Assembly: GCF_018448495.1 (NCBI RefSeq) | Contig: NZ_CP049902.1 | Coordinates: 3,394,002-3,458,001, forward strand | Source of the DNA: Psychrobacter sp. WY6 | GTDB taxonomy: Bacteria > Pseudomonadota > Gammaproteobacteria > Pseudomonadales > Moraxellaceae | DNA: 64,000 nucleotides | Direction: 5' to 3' | Shown here: positions 29,306-39,624 of the stretch, piece after piece | Position numbering within the stretch: position 1 is the first letter of the stretch | Layout of the letters: each line of letters opens with the position of its first letter | The notes under the pieces: model-generated | What the model was told of the DNA's origin: nothing | What the model saw: the letters and a program-made list of their open reading frames with translations, nothing else | Databases searched by the model: none | Program-made: the position numbers and the translations under genes

Positions 29306-29949
29306 GAGCGATCTCCTAACCTGCTAGTTGCCGTCTTATTCTTCATAGATTGACTACCTAGCTGCGCTTCACTAGGTGGTGGTGACCAAATACCCGTCAC
29401 CTCTGATTTTTGTACTGCGTCAGTTTTAGATGAACCCTTCATTTCATTTTCTAGTACTTGTGAAATGGCCTTAATAATATTGGGATAAGCAGAACAGCGG
29501 CAAATATTGCCACTCATACGCTCAGCGATTTCTTGAACCAGCAACCCATCAGGATTTTGCAAATCTGTCGTGACATGACTGGGCCAGTTTTGTTTAATCT
29601 CATCGATCAGCGCTGTTGCTGAACAAATTTGCCCAGGGGTACAGTAACCACATTGAAACGCATCATTATCTTTAAAGGCTCGTTGCAACGCTGACAAAGA
29701 TTCGGGCATGCCAATACCTTCAATCGTGGTAATCTCATCACCATCGTGCATAACTGCCAAGGTCAAACAGGCATTGACCCGACGCCCATTGATAAGTATG
29801 GTACATGCGCCGCACTGACCATGGTCACAGCCTTTTTTAGGCCCCGTAATTTTGAGGTGCTGACGACAGACATCGAGTAAGGTCGTACGTGAATCAAGAT
29901 TGTCGAGCTGATAATCTTGCTTATTAATGGTTAAGTTCAAGGTAGACAT
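29302..29949 (-). CDS. paoA: [2Fe-2S] subunit of the PaoABC-like hydroxylase (PaoA type)
   Basis: The 215-residue subunit carries two [2Fe-2S] clusters: the plant-ferredoxin type in GCDHGQCGACTILINGRR...ACL and the second in CGYCTPGQI with NICRCSAYP. The start at 29949 (MSTLNLTINKQDY) is preferred over 29976, which would add a short IICQREAS leader with no typical features. E. coli PaoA has a Tat signal peptide; none is seen with either start, so this enzyme is probably cytoplasmic. A Ser/Thr-rich C-terminal tail follows the cluster domain. It is the first gene of the paoABC-like operon. Confidence 0.87.
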   Translation of the reverse strand: MSTLNLTINKQDYQLDNLDSRTTLLDVCRQHLKITGPKKGCDHGQCGACTILINGRRVNACLTLAVMHDGDEITTIEGIGMPESLSALQRAFKDNDAFQCGYCTPGQICSATALIDEIKQNWPSHVTTDLQNPDGLLVQEIAERMSGNICRCSAYPNIIKAISQVLENEMKGSSKTDAVQKSEVTGIWSPPPSEAQLGSQSMKNKTATSRLGDRS

Positions 29950-30148
29950 GCTGGCTTCTCGCTGGCAGATAATCATAAAAAATAGGGTTAAACGCTTCTT
30001 AAAAGTCGCGCCAATCGATTTATTATGACTTATTAGAAATGTCGATTTGTTTTTACTTTGTAGTTATTACAGTGTAGTTTTTAATCTATGAAACTTTACT
30101 TCTCACTATCAATTTTATAAATGAAACTCAAAAACTCATTTTATTAGC

Positions 30149-30190
30149 AAAAAAAATAGCGCTATAAACAGGTCGTTTATAACGCTATTT
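30149..30190 (-). terminator. Terminator of the nitroreductase gene
   Basis: AAATAGCG..ATAAAC and GTTTAT..CGCTATTT form a stem, and the minus strand runs into a long T-run. It lies about 37 bases after the nitroreductase stop. Confidence 0.75.
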
Positions 30191-30227
30191 GAGTTCAATA
30201 TAGTCAGTTAAAAATACCAGTCTGGCA

Positions 30228-30884
30228 TTACGCTTTAGTAATAATGCTCGCTTCACTCAATCGAGATTTTGGCAAATCTGCATTAAAATCATCTTCACTA
30301 CGATAACCCAGTGAGATAACGGCAACGGCTGTGTAGCCTTTGCTACGTAGCTCAAACTCTTCATCGAGTGCCTTTAGATCAGCGCCTTCCATCGGCACAG
30401 CATCAATGCCTAAAGTAGCAGCACCCAGCAATAATGCGCCCATATTTAGGTACACTTGCTCGACCAGCCAATGTGGCTCGTCTTTTTGCTCATAACGACG
30501 AATGTCCAAAAACATTTTGCGCACTTGATGCATTTGCTCTTTGAATTTTGGTTCTGCGAAGCGACCATCCGTATTTTCTTTATCCAATACTTCATGCAAA
30601 AATTCATCATCAGCATAGATACGACTACAGAAAATGATGACGTGTGAGGCATCTTTCACCTTTGCCGTGTTGAAATCAAACATCCCTTGCGTACCTTTTG
30701 CGATACGTGCCTTGCCAGCCTCATCATCAGCGATCACAAAATGCCAAGGCTGAATATTAGTACTTGATGGGCTAAGTCGTAGGATATCCTTTAAACTTTG
30801 AAAGTCTGCTGCTGATATTTTTTTATTGGTATCAAACTCTTTAGTGCTGTAACGCCAGTTCATGGCTTCAGTGATATTTTTCAT
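30228..30884 (-). CDS. nfsB: NfsB-like NAD(P)H nitroreductase
   Basis: The 218-residue FMN enzyme of the nitroreductase family resembles E. coli NfsB: MNWRYSTKEFDTNKKI, LSPSSTNIQPWHFVIADD (FMN site), VYLNMGALLLGAATLGIDAVPMEG and AVISLGYRSEDDF. It reduces nitro compounds, quinones or pteridines with two electrons. It is a single gene, upstream of the paoABC-like cluster but separated from it by a terminator. The gene symbol is by similarity. Confidence 0.82.
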   Translation of the reverse strand: MKNITEAMNWRYSTKEFDTNKKISAADFQSLKDILRLSPSSTNIQPWHFVIADDEAGKARIAKGTQGMFDFNTAKVKDASHVIIFCSRIYADDEFLHEVLDKENTDGRFAEPKFKEQMHQVRKMFLDIRRYEQKDEPHWLVEQVYLNMGALLLGAATLGIDAVPMEGADLKALDEEFELRSKGYTAVAVISLGYRSEDDFNADLPKSRLSEASIITKA

Positions 30885-31196
30885 TTATGACTCCAAGATT
30901 TTTAGTACCGCCACTTTAAGCAAAAACCCGTTTGATGACCGTTACAGATTGGTTAAGTAGTCACCTATTTTGTTATTACGTTACTGATGATTCAGTGCAT
31001 CGCTGAGTTAATTGAGCAGGTATTTAAGCAGCTACTTATTAGACAGAGACTCATTAAACAGTAACTTAGACGATATTGTAAGCTTTCCCTCATTCTCTTA
31101 GCATTAGTTAATTAGTATAGATAATTAGCATTGATTTATAAGGCGGTCGACCACAGACAGCTTATATAAAAAAAATACTGAATTAGGCAGATAGAT
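30885..31196. other. Intergenic region between nfsB and the frnE-like gene
   Basis: This 312-base AT-rich gap between divergent genes must hold both promoters. At 31138-31160 it has TATAAGGCGGTCGACCACAGA, similar to the sequence at 22256. No gene or RNA is supported. Confidence 0.5.
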
Positions 31197-31864
31197 ATGG
31201 AACATTCAAAGCAGTTATCCTCAGAGCAGCCACTACGCATAGATATCGTCTCAGACGTTGTTTGTCCTTGGTGCGTCATTGGTTACCGCCAGCTGGCAGA
31301 AGCCCTCAAGCAAACCAACACCGAACACGAGATTCACTGGCATCCGTTTGAGCTTAATCCCAATATGCCAAGCGAAGGACAAAATTGCGTGAACATATTA
31401 TGGAGAAATATGGTTCGAGCAAGCAAGAATCTGATGCTAGCCGTGCTCGATTAATGGAAGCGGGTAATGAGGTTGGCTTTACGTTTAATTTTAACGATGA
31501 CACGCGTATGCACAACACATTCAACTTGCATCAATTGCTGCACTGGGCAGATCAGCAAGGTCGCATGCATGAATTAAAGCAGGCGTTATTCGTCGCTCAT
31601 TTTACCAATGGTCGCAATATTTCTGACAATACCGTGCTTGCTGATATTGCAGCAGAGATTGGACTAGATCGTGATGAGTCACTAGCCGTGTTAGCAGACC
31701 AAAGGTTCGCTAAAGAGGTGCGCGAAGAAGAGCAACATTGGCAGCAACAAGGCATTCAAAGCGTGCCAGCGGTAATTTTTAATAAGCGTCATCTGGTTAG
31801 TGGTGCACAAGGCGTGGAAAATTTCAAGAATATCTTGCAGCAGCTGTCTAACATGCCAGACTAG
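31197..31864 (+). pseudogene. FrnE/DsbA-family oxidoreductase, single frameshift
   Basis: The thioredoxin-fold protein has the active-site CPWC in DIVSDVVCPWCVIGYRQL, and continues as FNDDTRMHNTFNLHQLLHWA, ALFVAHFTNGRNISD and GIQSVPAVIFNKRHLVSGAQG (cis-proline region), all typical of FrnE-like DsbA proteins. No signal peptide is present, so it is cytoplasmic. One base is missing near 31386, between SEGQN and LREHIMEKYG, which splits the gene. It is followed by a dehalogenase gene on the same strand. Confidence 0.85.
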
Positions 31865-31922
31865 CTTCTCTGAAAAGTTTTTTTTGGCAAGGTTTCTTTA
31901 GCTGTTCAAAAAAGGATCTATT

Positions 31923-32618
31923 ATGTTCTCTGATAAGTCTCTCCCTATTATCATGTTCGATGTCAATGAGACGCTACTCGACATTACCATTCTTGAGCCA
32001 TTATTTGCTCGCCTATTTGGCAATAAAATGCTACTAAGAGAATGGTTTGCGCAATTGGTGCTATATTCACAAACCATGACGTTATCAGGACTTTATACGC
32101 CTTTTGGCGAGCTTGGCATCAGCGCCTTACAGATGACCGCTGATATTCATAACGTCAGGCTGATAGATAGCGATGTCGACGAATTAAAAGAGCGTATGAG
32201 CAAAATGCCTGCTCACCCTGATGTAGTTCCAGCATTAACCAAGCTGCGTGAGGCAGGGTTTCGACTGGTAACGTTGACCAACTCAGCAAATAGCGCTTCC
32301 CCGACCCCGCTTGAAAAAGCTGGCATCAGCCATTTTTTTGAACAGCACTTTAGTGTTGAGCAGGTAGCAAGATTCAAGCCTGCGCCTGAAACCTACCAAA
32401 TGGTCGCTAAGGAGCTGTCTGTTGAGTTGTCAGATTTATGCCTAGTCGCTTGTCATCTTTGGGATACGATTGGCGCTCAAGCGGTTGGCTGCCAAGGGGC
32501 GTTTCTCACGCGACCGCACAATGCTTTATTATCAGCGCCAAACGTTCCAGCGCCAGACTTTATAGCAGCAGATCTAACCACGCTTGCCGAACAGATAATT
32601 TTTTCCACTAAAAAATAA
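31923..32618 (+). CDS. Haloacid dehalogenase, type II (HAD superfamily)
   Basis: The 231-residue HAD enzyme carries all four motifs: FDVNETLLD with the nucleophile aspartate, TNSANS, the lysine in FKPAPETYQ, and ACHLWDTIGAQ. This set matches (S)-2-haloacid dehalogenases, which hydrolyse 2-haloacids to 2-hydroxyacids, though phosphatase activity is possible. It follows the frnE-like gene by 59 bases with an AAAGGA site, and is ended by a strong terminator. The frame is clean. Confidence 0.87.
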   Translation: MFSDKSLPIIMFDVNETLLDITILEPLFARLFGNKMLLREWFAQLVLYSQTMTLSGLYTPFGELGISALQMTADIHNVRLIDSDVDELKERMSKMPAHPDVVPALTKLREAGFRLVTLTNSANSASPTPLEKAGISHFFEQHFSVEQVARFKPAPETYQMVAKELSVELSDLCLVACHLWDTIGAQAVGCQGAFLTRPHNALLSAPNVPAPDFIAADLTTLAEQIIFSTKK

Positions 32619-32630
32619 TTGCCAATGCCA

Positions 32631-32665
32631 AAAAAATGCCGTCCTTATATAGGACGGCATTTTTG
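32631..32665. terminator. Rho-independent terminator, bidirectional
   Basis: AAAAAATGCCGTCCTTAT and ATAGGACGGCATTTTT form a perfect stem between the dehalogenase (plus) and alcohol dehydrogenase (minus) genes; it can end both. Confidence 0.92.
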
Positions 32666-32725
32666 GTTTAGCATACTGCTATTTTATAAGGCTAAATCTA
32701 TAATCACTATTATTAATAATGATTT

Positions 32726-33868
<1,143 letters not shown>

Positions 33869-34040
33869 TCATTTTATGGGTTATTAAGCACAGACCTCTA
33901 TTCAGCTTATCTTGCTTGTTGAATTGAGGCAAGCGGCAGTTGTAGCAGTCTGTAAAGCTTTATACTGGCTATTATAGTTTTTTCTATAGCGATAACAATG
34001 TGCTATATTTGCAAATATCTTTTACACAGTGGTAATAATC

Positions 34041-34934
34041 ATGCGCTGGGATGGTATTAGCGAATTTGTTTATGTAGCAGATTACGAAAGCTTTACGCGC
34101 GCGGCAAAAGAACTGGGGATTTCAACCGCGCAAGTCAGTCGACAGATAAGCGCATTAGAGAAGCGCCTCAGTATTAAATTGCTGTATCGCACGACGCGTA
34201 AGGTATCGCTGACAGAAGAAGGTCGCGTGTTTTATCAGCACTGCCGCGGTGTGCTCGATGGATTGGATGCCGCTGAGCAAGCAGTAAGCAATTTACAATC
34301 AAAGCCGCAAGGTAGGATTAAACTGACCGCTCCTGTCACTTATGGCGAGCAACAATTATTGCCACTGGTCAATGATTTTATGGTGCAATATCGCGATATC
34401 GAAGTGACGGCGTTTTTGAGCAATCAAAAAATCGACCTCATTGATGGCGGTTATGATTTGGCGATTCGTATTGGTAAATTAAGTGATTCGACGATGATGG
34501 CAAAAAAACTCAGCTGTCGTACCAACTTCGTCTGTGCCGCGCCTGCTTATCTCGAAAAATACGGCATACCACATTCTTTGAGCGATCTGAGTCAGCATAA
34601 CTGCTTACTTGGCACGCGTGACTATTGGCACTTTATAGAAGATGGCAAAATAGATTCTGGAAAAAATGCTGATAAAGAAAAAAACCTGCGCGTGTCTGGC
34701 AGTGTCCAATATAACAGCGGTCACAGTTTAGTCGATGCGGCGTTAAAAGGTCTGGGTATCGTCCAGCTACCTGATTATTATGTGCAAAAATACTTAGCAT
34801 CAGGTGAGCTGGTCAGCTTATTGAATAACTATCGAGAGCCTGAAGAAAGTATCTGGGCCATCTATCCACACAACCGTCATTTATCGCCAAAGATTAGACT
34901 GCTCGTCGATTATCTAGCAGAGCATTTGGTTTAG
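34041..34934 (+). CDS. LysR-family transcriptional regulator
   Basis: The protein is 297 residues from ATG 34041; the longer open frame starts at a GTG (34029) with no better site. The N-terminal helix-turn-helix is standard: FVYVADYESFTRAAKELGIS and AQVSRQISALEKRL, then LLYRTTRKVSLTEEG. The C-terminal effector domain (IKLTAPVTYGEQQLLPLVNDF; GYDLAIRIGKLSDSTMMAKKL) is of the CrgA/YhjC type. It is divergent from the formaldehyde dehydrogenase, its most likely target. The effector is unknown. Confidence 0.87.
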   Translation: MRWDGISEFVYVADYESFTRAAKELGISTAQVSRQISALEKRLSIKLLYRTTRKVSLTEEGRVFYQHCRGVLDGLDAAEQAVSNLQSKPQGRIKLTAPVTYGEQQLLPLVNDFMVQYRDIEVTAFLSNQKIDLIDGGYDLAIRIGKLSDSTMMAKKLSCRTNFVCAAPAYLEKYGIPHSLSDLSQHNCLLGTRDYWHFIEDGKIDSGKNADKEKNLRVSGSVQYNSGHSLVDAALKGLGIVQLPDYYVQKYLASGELVSLLNNYREPEESIWAIYPHNRHLSPKIRLLVDYLAEHLV

Positions 34935-35107
34935 CTATGCGTTTTGGCTTAGGCATTCTCTAAGGTGTGTTGCAATGCGACGCTTTACTATGCGCAGTTT
35001 ATTACGCACAATGCTACTAAGCACAAGGAATATCATGGCTCACACTAAATATTCGATGTTGTCAGCCATCATTCGCTGAATAAACAATGACAATAAAAGG
35101 ACTTTTC

Positions 35108-35616
35108 ATGCTTAAGATTCTCTCTATCGCTGCCCTAGCATTGGCCGTATCCTCCTGCGCCAGTGTTGAAAATATTTTAAACGCGCCTGATAAGATGCCA
35201 TCAACGATGACTGCTATCGATGCCGAAAAAGGCTTGGTTACGCTGCAAAGCAATCATTCCGTGCAAGATACCGCTGATAAACTGGCGGCAATTATTGAAA
35301 GCAAAGGTATGAAAGTATTTGCGCGCGTCGATCACCAAAAGAATGCCCAAGGTGTCAATTTAACCTTAAGACCGACGCAGGTCATTATGTTTGGTAATCC
35401 AAAAGCGGGTACGCCATTGATGAATTGCGAGCAAAGCGTCGCTATCGACTTGCCGCAAAAAATCCTCATCAGTGAAGATGCTGATAAAAAGTTTGGTTGT
35501 CGTACAACAATCCCGAATACCTAAAGAGTCGTCACAATATCAAAGGTTGTGATACCCAATTGGCGAATATTGCAAAAGCCCTTGATGGTGTCAGTAAAGC
35601 CGCTATTGCAAAGTAA
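35108..35616 (+). CDS. DUF302-family lipoprotein, C-terminus restored across a frameshift
   Basis: The start at 35108 follows an AAAGGA site; the leader LKILSIAALALAVSSC is a lipoprotein signal. The DUF302 domain follows: VTLQSNHSVQDTADKLAAII, KGMKVFARVDHQKNAQ, and VIMFGNPKAGTPLMNCEQ. The first frame ends at 35524 with a nonsense tail. One base missing near 35490 (AAAAAGTTTGG for AAAAAGGTTTGG) restores VWLSYNNPEYLKSRHNIKGC and ANIAKALDGVSKAAIAK to a stop at 35616, which is the usual family end. The function of DUF302 proteins is unknown. Confidence 0.8.
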
Positions 35617-35628
35617 TACCAAACCCAA

Positions 35629-35732
35629 AAAATATGATTAGCGGCGTCAGTTTTGCTTGTTCCGCTCGCTTAGTCTACTAGATATCGTACTTGCACTCGT
35701 TTTTCTTGCTACCTAATTTTTGAGAGGGTAAA
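35629..35732 (-). repeat. Dispersed intergenic repeat element
   Basis: About 100 bases (reverse strand ending ...GCAAAACTGACGCCGC) resemble a sequence that I recall as recurring between Psychrobacter genes. Within the window, 16 bases (GTAGCAAGAAAAACGA on the minus strand) recur at 15.8 kb. There are no transposase remnants. The boundaries are approximate. Confidence 0.5.
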
Positions 35733-35756
35733 GCGTTGGGTGAAAACCTGAACAAA

Positions 35757-35793
35757 TAAAAAGGTGGGATGCAAAAGCACTCCCACCTTTTAT
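35757..35793. terminator. Rho-independent terminator, bidirectional
   Basis: AAAAAGGTGGGA and TCCCACCTTTT pair around GC-AAAA-GC. It lies between the DUF302 gene and the minus-strand small gene at 35814, with A and T runs on both sides. Confidence 0.88.
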
Positions 35794-35813
35794 ATCTTTA
35801 AAAGCTTCATTTA

Positions 35814-36098
35814 CTAGCAATGCTCAGACCGTGCTATTTGCTCATGCAACTCTACTTTTAACTTCTTTGCACATTCGATAATCTTTTTTCGACCAGCAGG
35901 AATAGCGCCATATTCAATCGCTATTTCTCGCATTTGTACCGTGACGTCATAGTGCGGATAGCTGGCGTTTCGATGGAATAAGCGCTTATCCACTTCAATC
36001 AACGCTGCAAAATCGCAGCTCTTGCAAGCTATCTGCCAGCTATGGCACCACTTATAACCTTTAAATTCTATCTGCATAAAATCCACATATATCGCCAT
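35814..36098 (-). CDS. Small hypothetical protein
   Basis: I do not recognise this 94-residue soluble protein. It has four cysteines (WCHSW, CKSC, ECAKK and a C-terminal HC) and a basic helix AGRKKIIECAKKLKVELHEQI. A GAGG site lies seven bases before the ATG. It sits 66 bases downstream of the restored tgpA end on the same strand and may share its transcript; a terminator follows. Confidence 0.6.
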   Translation of the reverse strand: MAIYVDFMQIEFKGYKWCHSWQIACKSCDFAALIEVDKRLFHRNASYPHYDVTVQMREIAIEYGAIPAGRKKIIECAKKLKVELHEQIARSEHC

Positions 36099-36164
36099 AG
36101 AACCGCCTCATTTATTATACTTAACTTTTTATCACGTGCTAAGCAACGCTTTCACAAAACAGCC

Positions 36165-38418
36165 ACTAGAACAATTCACTCGCATCTTTCTTTAGCTGTT
36201 TCAGGATAGTTTGGTATTCGCTATCATTGGTTTCAAGCGAGCTTAGACGTCCATAACGCAGTTGACGATAGTCCTGCTTCATCTGCAAACTTTTGTTTGG
36301 ACAATATCTGAATGACCGCTATCTGTTAAATGGGTATCAACACTACCTTCGGAATTTGAATCAATAGCCATTGCCACACGCTCAAGCCAAGCCAACTGAC
36401 CTTCACTTTCATCACGAGCAAGTGAATTCCCACTTTGCCAATACGTTTTGATCTGCTGTGCAAGCGGCTGGTGCTGGATGCCAGCGCTTGCGGCGGCGTT
36501 GCCAGATGATAAAGACCAAAATAGCCATGACGGTAATAGTACTCGCTGCCAACCAGATAATTTGTTGCATCACTGAGCGGATATTAAACCATTTGAGTAA
36601 TGAGTCAGCTTGCTTATCCTGATCGTAACCAACGACGTCTTTTTGCCAATAGTAGCTCGCTTGGTCGGACAGACGGCGTAAGGTTTGTAGCATTTGATAT
36701 TGCTGATAGCTGATTTGTGCGCTAGCGCCATCGCCGAACATTGCCGCTCCTTGTGCCTGCGTCAGCGCATCCATCCCTTGCTCGACACGCTCAGGCGCGA
36801 CAAAAGCAGTCGGATCGATACGTACCCAGCCTTGACCCTCAAGCCAAACCTCCGTCCAAGCGTGCGCATCCTTTTGCCGCACCTCCCATACATTACCACC
36901 GCGGCTCAGCTCACCACCTTGATAGCCGGCGACGACGCGCGCGGGTATGCCAGCGGCGCGCAGCATAAAGGTAAAACTGGAAGAATAATGCTCACAAAAC
37001 CCCGCTTTGGTCTCAAATAAAAACTCGTCAATACGGTTATTATTCAGTCGTGGCGGTGATAACGTATAACGAAATTCTGTTTGATTAATCCAGCGTTCAA
37101 TAGCCGCCATATAGCGCACTGGGTCTGAGTCTGATTGCGCAAATAACTGCTGTGCCAGTGCTCTTGCTTGTGGATTTCCGTCGGCTGGCAAGGTAAGATT
37201 TAGACGTCGCAACTCATCAGAGAGAATCGGATCGATACGCATCGGTGCAAATTGCAATACTTCATAACGTAACTGCTGAGTGACGGGCTGATCTTTTAAT
37301 AAGGTAAAGTTTGAAGTAATACTGACATCTTGGCGCTGGGCAAAAGGATAATCAAGTCCAAATAGCCAGTTTTGCTGCGTCGGCTCTAGGATAATTTCAT
37401 AGCTGGTAGGCGTATTTTTTACTTCATCAGGGACAGTTGCAAAGGCATTCTCAATCCAAGATGGCATTTGCGGTGCAGGTCGCCATTGTCGTTGCTGAGG
37501 GCTAGGACGCCATGTAATACCGTCAAAGTCGCTAAACACCAAACCACGCCAATATAACTGCTGTTGCGGCGGGCGATTCTCTGCAAACTCTACCCGAAAC
37601 GCCAGCTCAGTCGATTGTCCCAAATTGGCAAAATCCCCGGGTGACATACTGTCGGACACGCCAGTGGTTGCTTGCTGACCTGATAGCTGTACTGACCATA
37701 GTGGTGGCAAGCGCGGGAAGAACAAAAATAGCACGACTAATAACGGCAACGCCCCGATACCCAGCACACCCAAAGTACGCAAGCGACCATCACCGCGAGT
37801 GTTGCCGTCATCATTAAGCGCAATAAATGCCAATAAAATGATAACTGCACCAACAATCACTTCTAAAGTCGTCACAAGACCTTGATCCATCAAAAACAGC
37901 GCGGCAAGGACAAATAGTGATAAATTTAGGACCACATAAGCATCTCGTCGTTTATACATCTCCCACAGCTTACTGATGAGACAGAGCACTAAAAACGCCA
38001 CGCCCATATCCAGTCCAAACGCTGTATTGTAAGTCAGCCATAGACCTGCCAGTCCCAATAAAAAGCCGAGCATTTGCATGCCTTGATAGACACGTTTTAA
38101 ATGCGTTTTTTTAAACTTAGCTTTTATAGACGGCAGCTGTGCGGCGATGCTGACCACCGCAAAACCTATCAACCAAAACGGCAGATGCGCCGCATGAGGT
38201 AAAATAACGGTAATTTGAGCAATTAGCACCCAATAATAAGCAGGCAAGGCGAATAGCTTACGAGTCCATTTTGTAGCGCTATCCTGTAAAGCACGATCAG
38301 TGACGTTTTGACCCAGTGCCAACTGCTCAAAGCTTGTGGGACTTGTTTCAGGAAAACCTATAAATGTGTTTTCAGCATCATTTGTAGGGAGTTTTTTTGA
38401 GTTGGTTCTATTAGTCAT
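36165..38418 (-). CDS. tgpA: TgpA-type membrane transglutaminase, C-terminus restored across frameshifts
   Basis: The start at 38418 overlaps the DUF58 stop (ATGA). The N-terminal half holds about six membrane helices of the DUF3488 type. The transglutaminase-like domain has the catalytic Cys in KAGFCEHYSSSFTFMLRAAGIPARVVAGYQGG and His/Asp in DAHAWTEVWLEGQGWVRIDPTA. A last membrane helix (IWLAASTITVMAILVFIIW) precedes a cytosolic tail. The first frame ends at 36412; shifting frame there gives AQQIKTYWQSGNSLARDES, and a second shift near 36294 gives QDYRQLRYGRLSSLET to a stop at 36165. The cluster moxR-DUF58-tgpA is conserved in Pseudomonas and relatives, where TgpA is important for growth. 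Confidence 0.85.
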
Positions 38419-39476
38419 TGTGCTTTCGCCAACCTTAGCAAGCACGCTTGTGCAAAACTGTCGCCTTCACCCATTGGTGCAGTAGAATGGGTATCATTGG
38501 GTAAGCGCATATGAAATGTCACGCCCAGCTCACCTAATTTCATCGCCCCATACGCCAGTTGTGCGAGTTTTTGCTCATGATGTGCTGCTGGCATATCCGC
38601 ATAATCTAACGTTTGCTCATGACCGACTGGATCAGCAAAGTGCTTGGTCAACATGCCTTGACCACGTGCTACATGTCCCCACGACACCCGTGCCAGCGAC
38701 TCGCCTTCAACGTAGTTATCTAGCCGCTCAAAATCATCTTGACCTTGCCGATATTGCCCACCTGTTGGCAAATCCTCCTGACTGGCAACGGCATATTGCG
38801 TCTGCCAATCAAACACTTCAGGTTTTGGATAGACCCAAGCAGTACGGGCAAAATAAACATAGGACCACGCCCGCATAATGCCCAAAGGATAAACGGTTTT
38901 TATTTTTAAGCGTGGTAATTCAAACTGCCCACGATTCTGCGTCAGTACTGGCAAGCGAATAATTTGCTCGCCTTGCAGTCGTGTCACAAGTATCGACTGT
39001 TGATTATTAACGCTATTTTTGATTTTCTTATTGGCTTTTTTATCTGTCTTACTATTAAGCTTGCTATTAGCCTTATCATCAGTCTGCTCAAAGCTAAATA
39101 ACAACTGTCGTCTTGGTTGACGGCTCTCACTGCGCAACTGCAAAGTCACCCAAACAGGCGCGCCCGCTTCTGCCATAGTCACTTCAAGCAAACGTACTTG
39201 CAGACCTGAGATATGGGCAAAGGTTACATGAAAGCTGATAAGCCAAACGCTGACCAAATAAAAACATAAACCTAACACCAAGTTATTGCCATAGTTAATG
39301 CCAGCGATAAAGGTGATGATTAGTAACACTGCATATAGCACCCCTTCACGGCTAAAAAAGATATAGACGTTACGCAAATTGAGGGTGGCGCTATCGCTTT
39401 TAGGCGCACGCGAGGCGAACCAACGGCTTAATGCTGAAGTGGCTGGTACGGTTAAGGCTTTTGGCAAAAAGCTCAT
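38415..39476 (-). CDS. DUF58-domain membrane-associated protein
   Basis: The 353-residue protein has two N-terminal membrane helices (VLYAVLLIITFIAGINYG; GLCFYLVSVWLISFHVTFA) and a C-terminal DUF58 domain with DLPTGGQYRQGQDDFERLDNY and ASVSWGH-like RVSWGHVARGQ. A Lys/Asn-rich insert (SKTDKKANKKIKNSVNNQQ) lies near residue 145. DUF58 proteins have a VWA-related fold and work with MoxR ATPases. It sits between moxR and tgpA. Confidence 0.85.
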   Translation of the reverse strand: MSFLPKALTVPATSALSRWFASRAPKSDSATLNLRNVYIFFSREGVLYAVLLIITFIAGINYGNNLVLGLCFYLVSVWLISFHVTFAHISGLQVRLLEVTMAEAGAPVWVTLQLRSESRQPRRQLLFSFEQTDDKANSKLNSKTDKKANKKIKNSVNNQQSILVTRLQGEQIIRLPVLTQNRGQFELPRLKIKTVYPLGIMRAWSYVYFARTAWVYPKPEVFDWQTQYAVASQEDLPTGGQYRQGQDDFERLDNYVEGESLARVSWGHVARGQGMLTKHFADPVGHEQTLDYADMPAAHHEQKLAQLAYGAMKLGELGVTFHMRLPNDTHSTAPMGEGDSFAQACLLRLAKAQ

Positions 39477-39624
39477 GACTACCCTATCCTTACCATAAAA
39501 TTGATACTCTCATTCATAATTGGTGATAGCTTTAAAAACAAATACGCTATGAAACAACAAGCAGCTGAAAAATAAATACTCAGATAACAGTGATTGAAAT
39601 AACAACTATTTAAATAACCATCAT

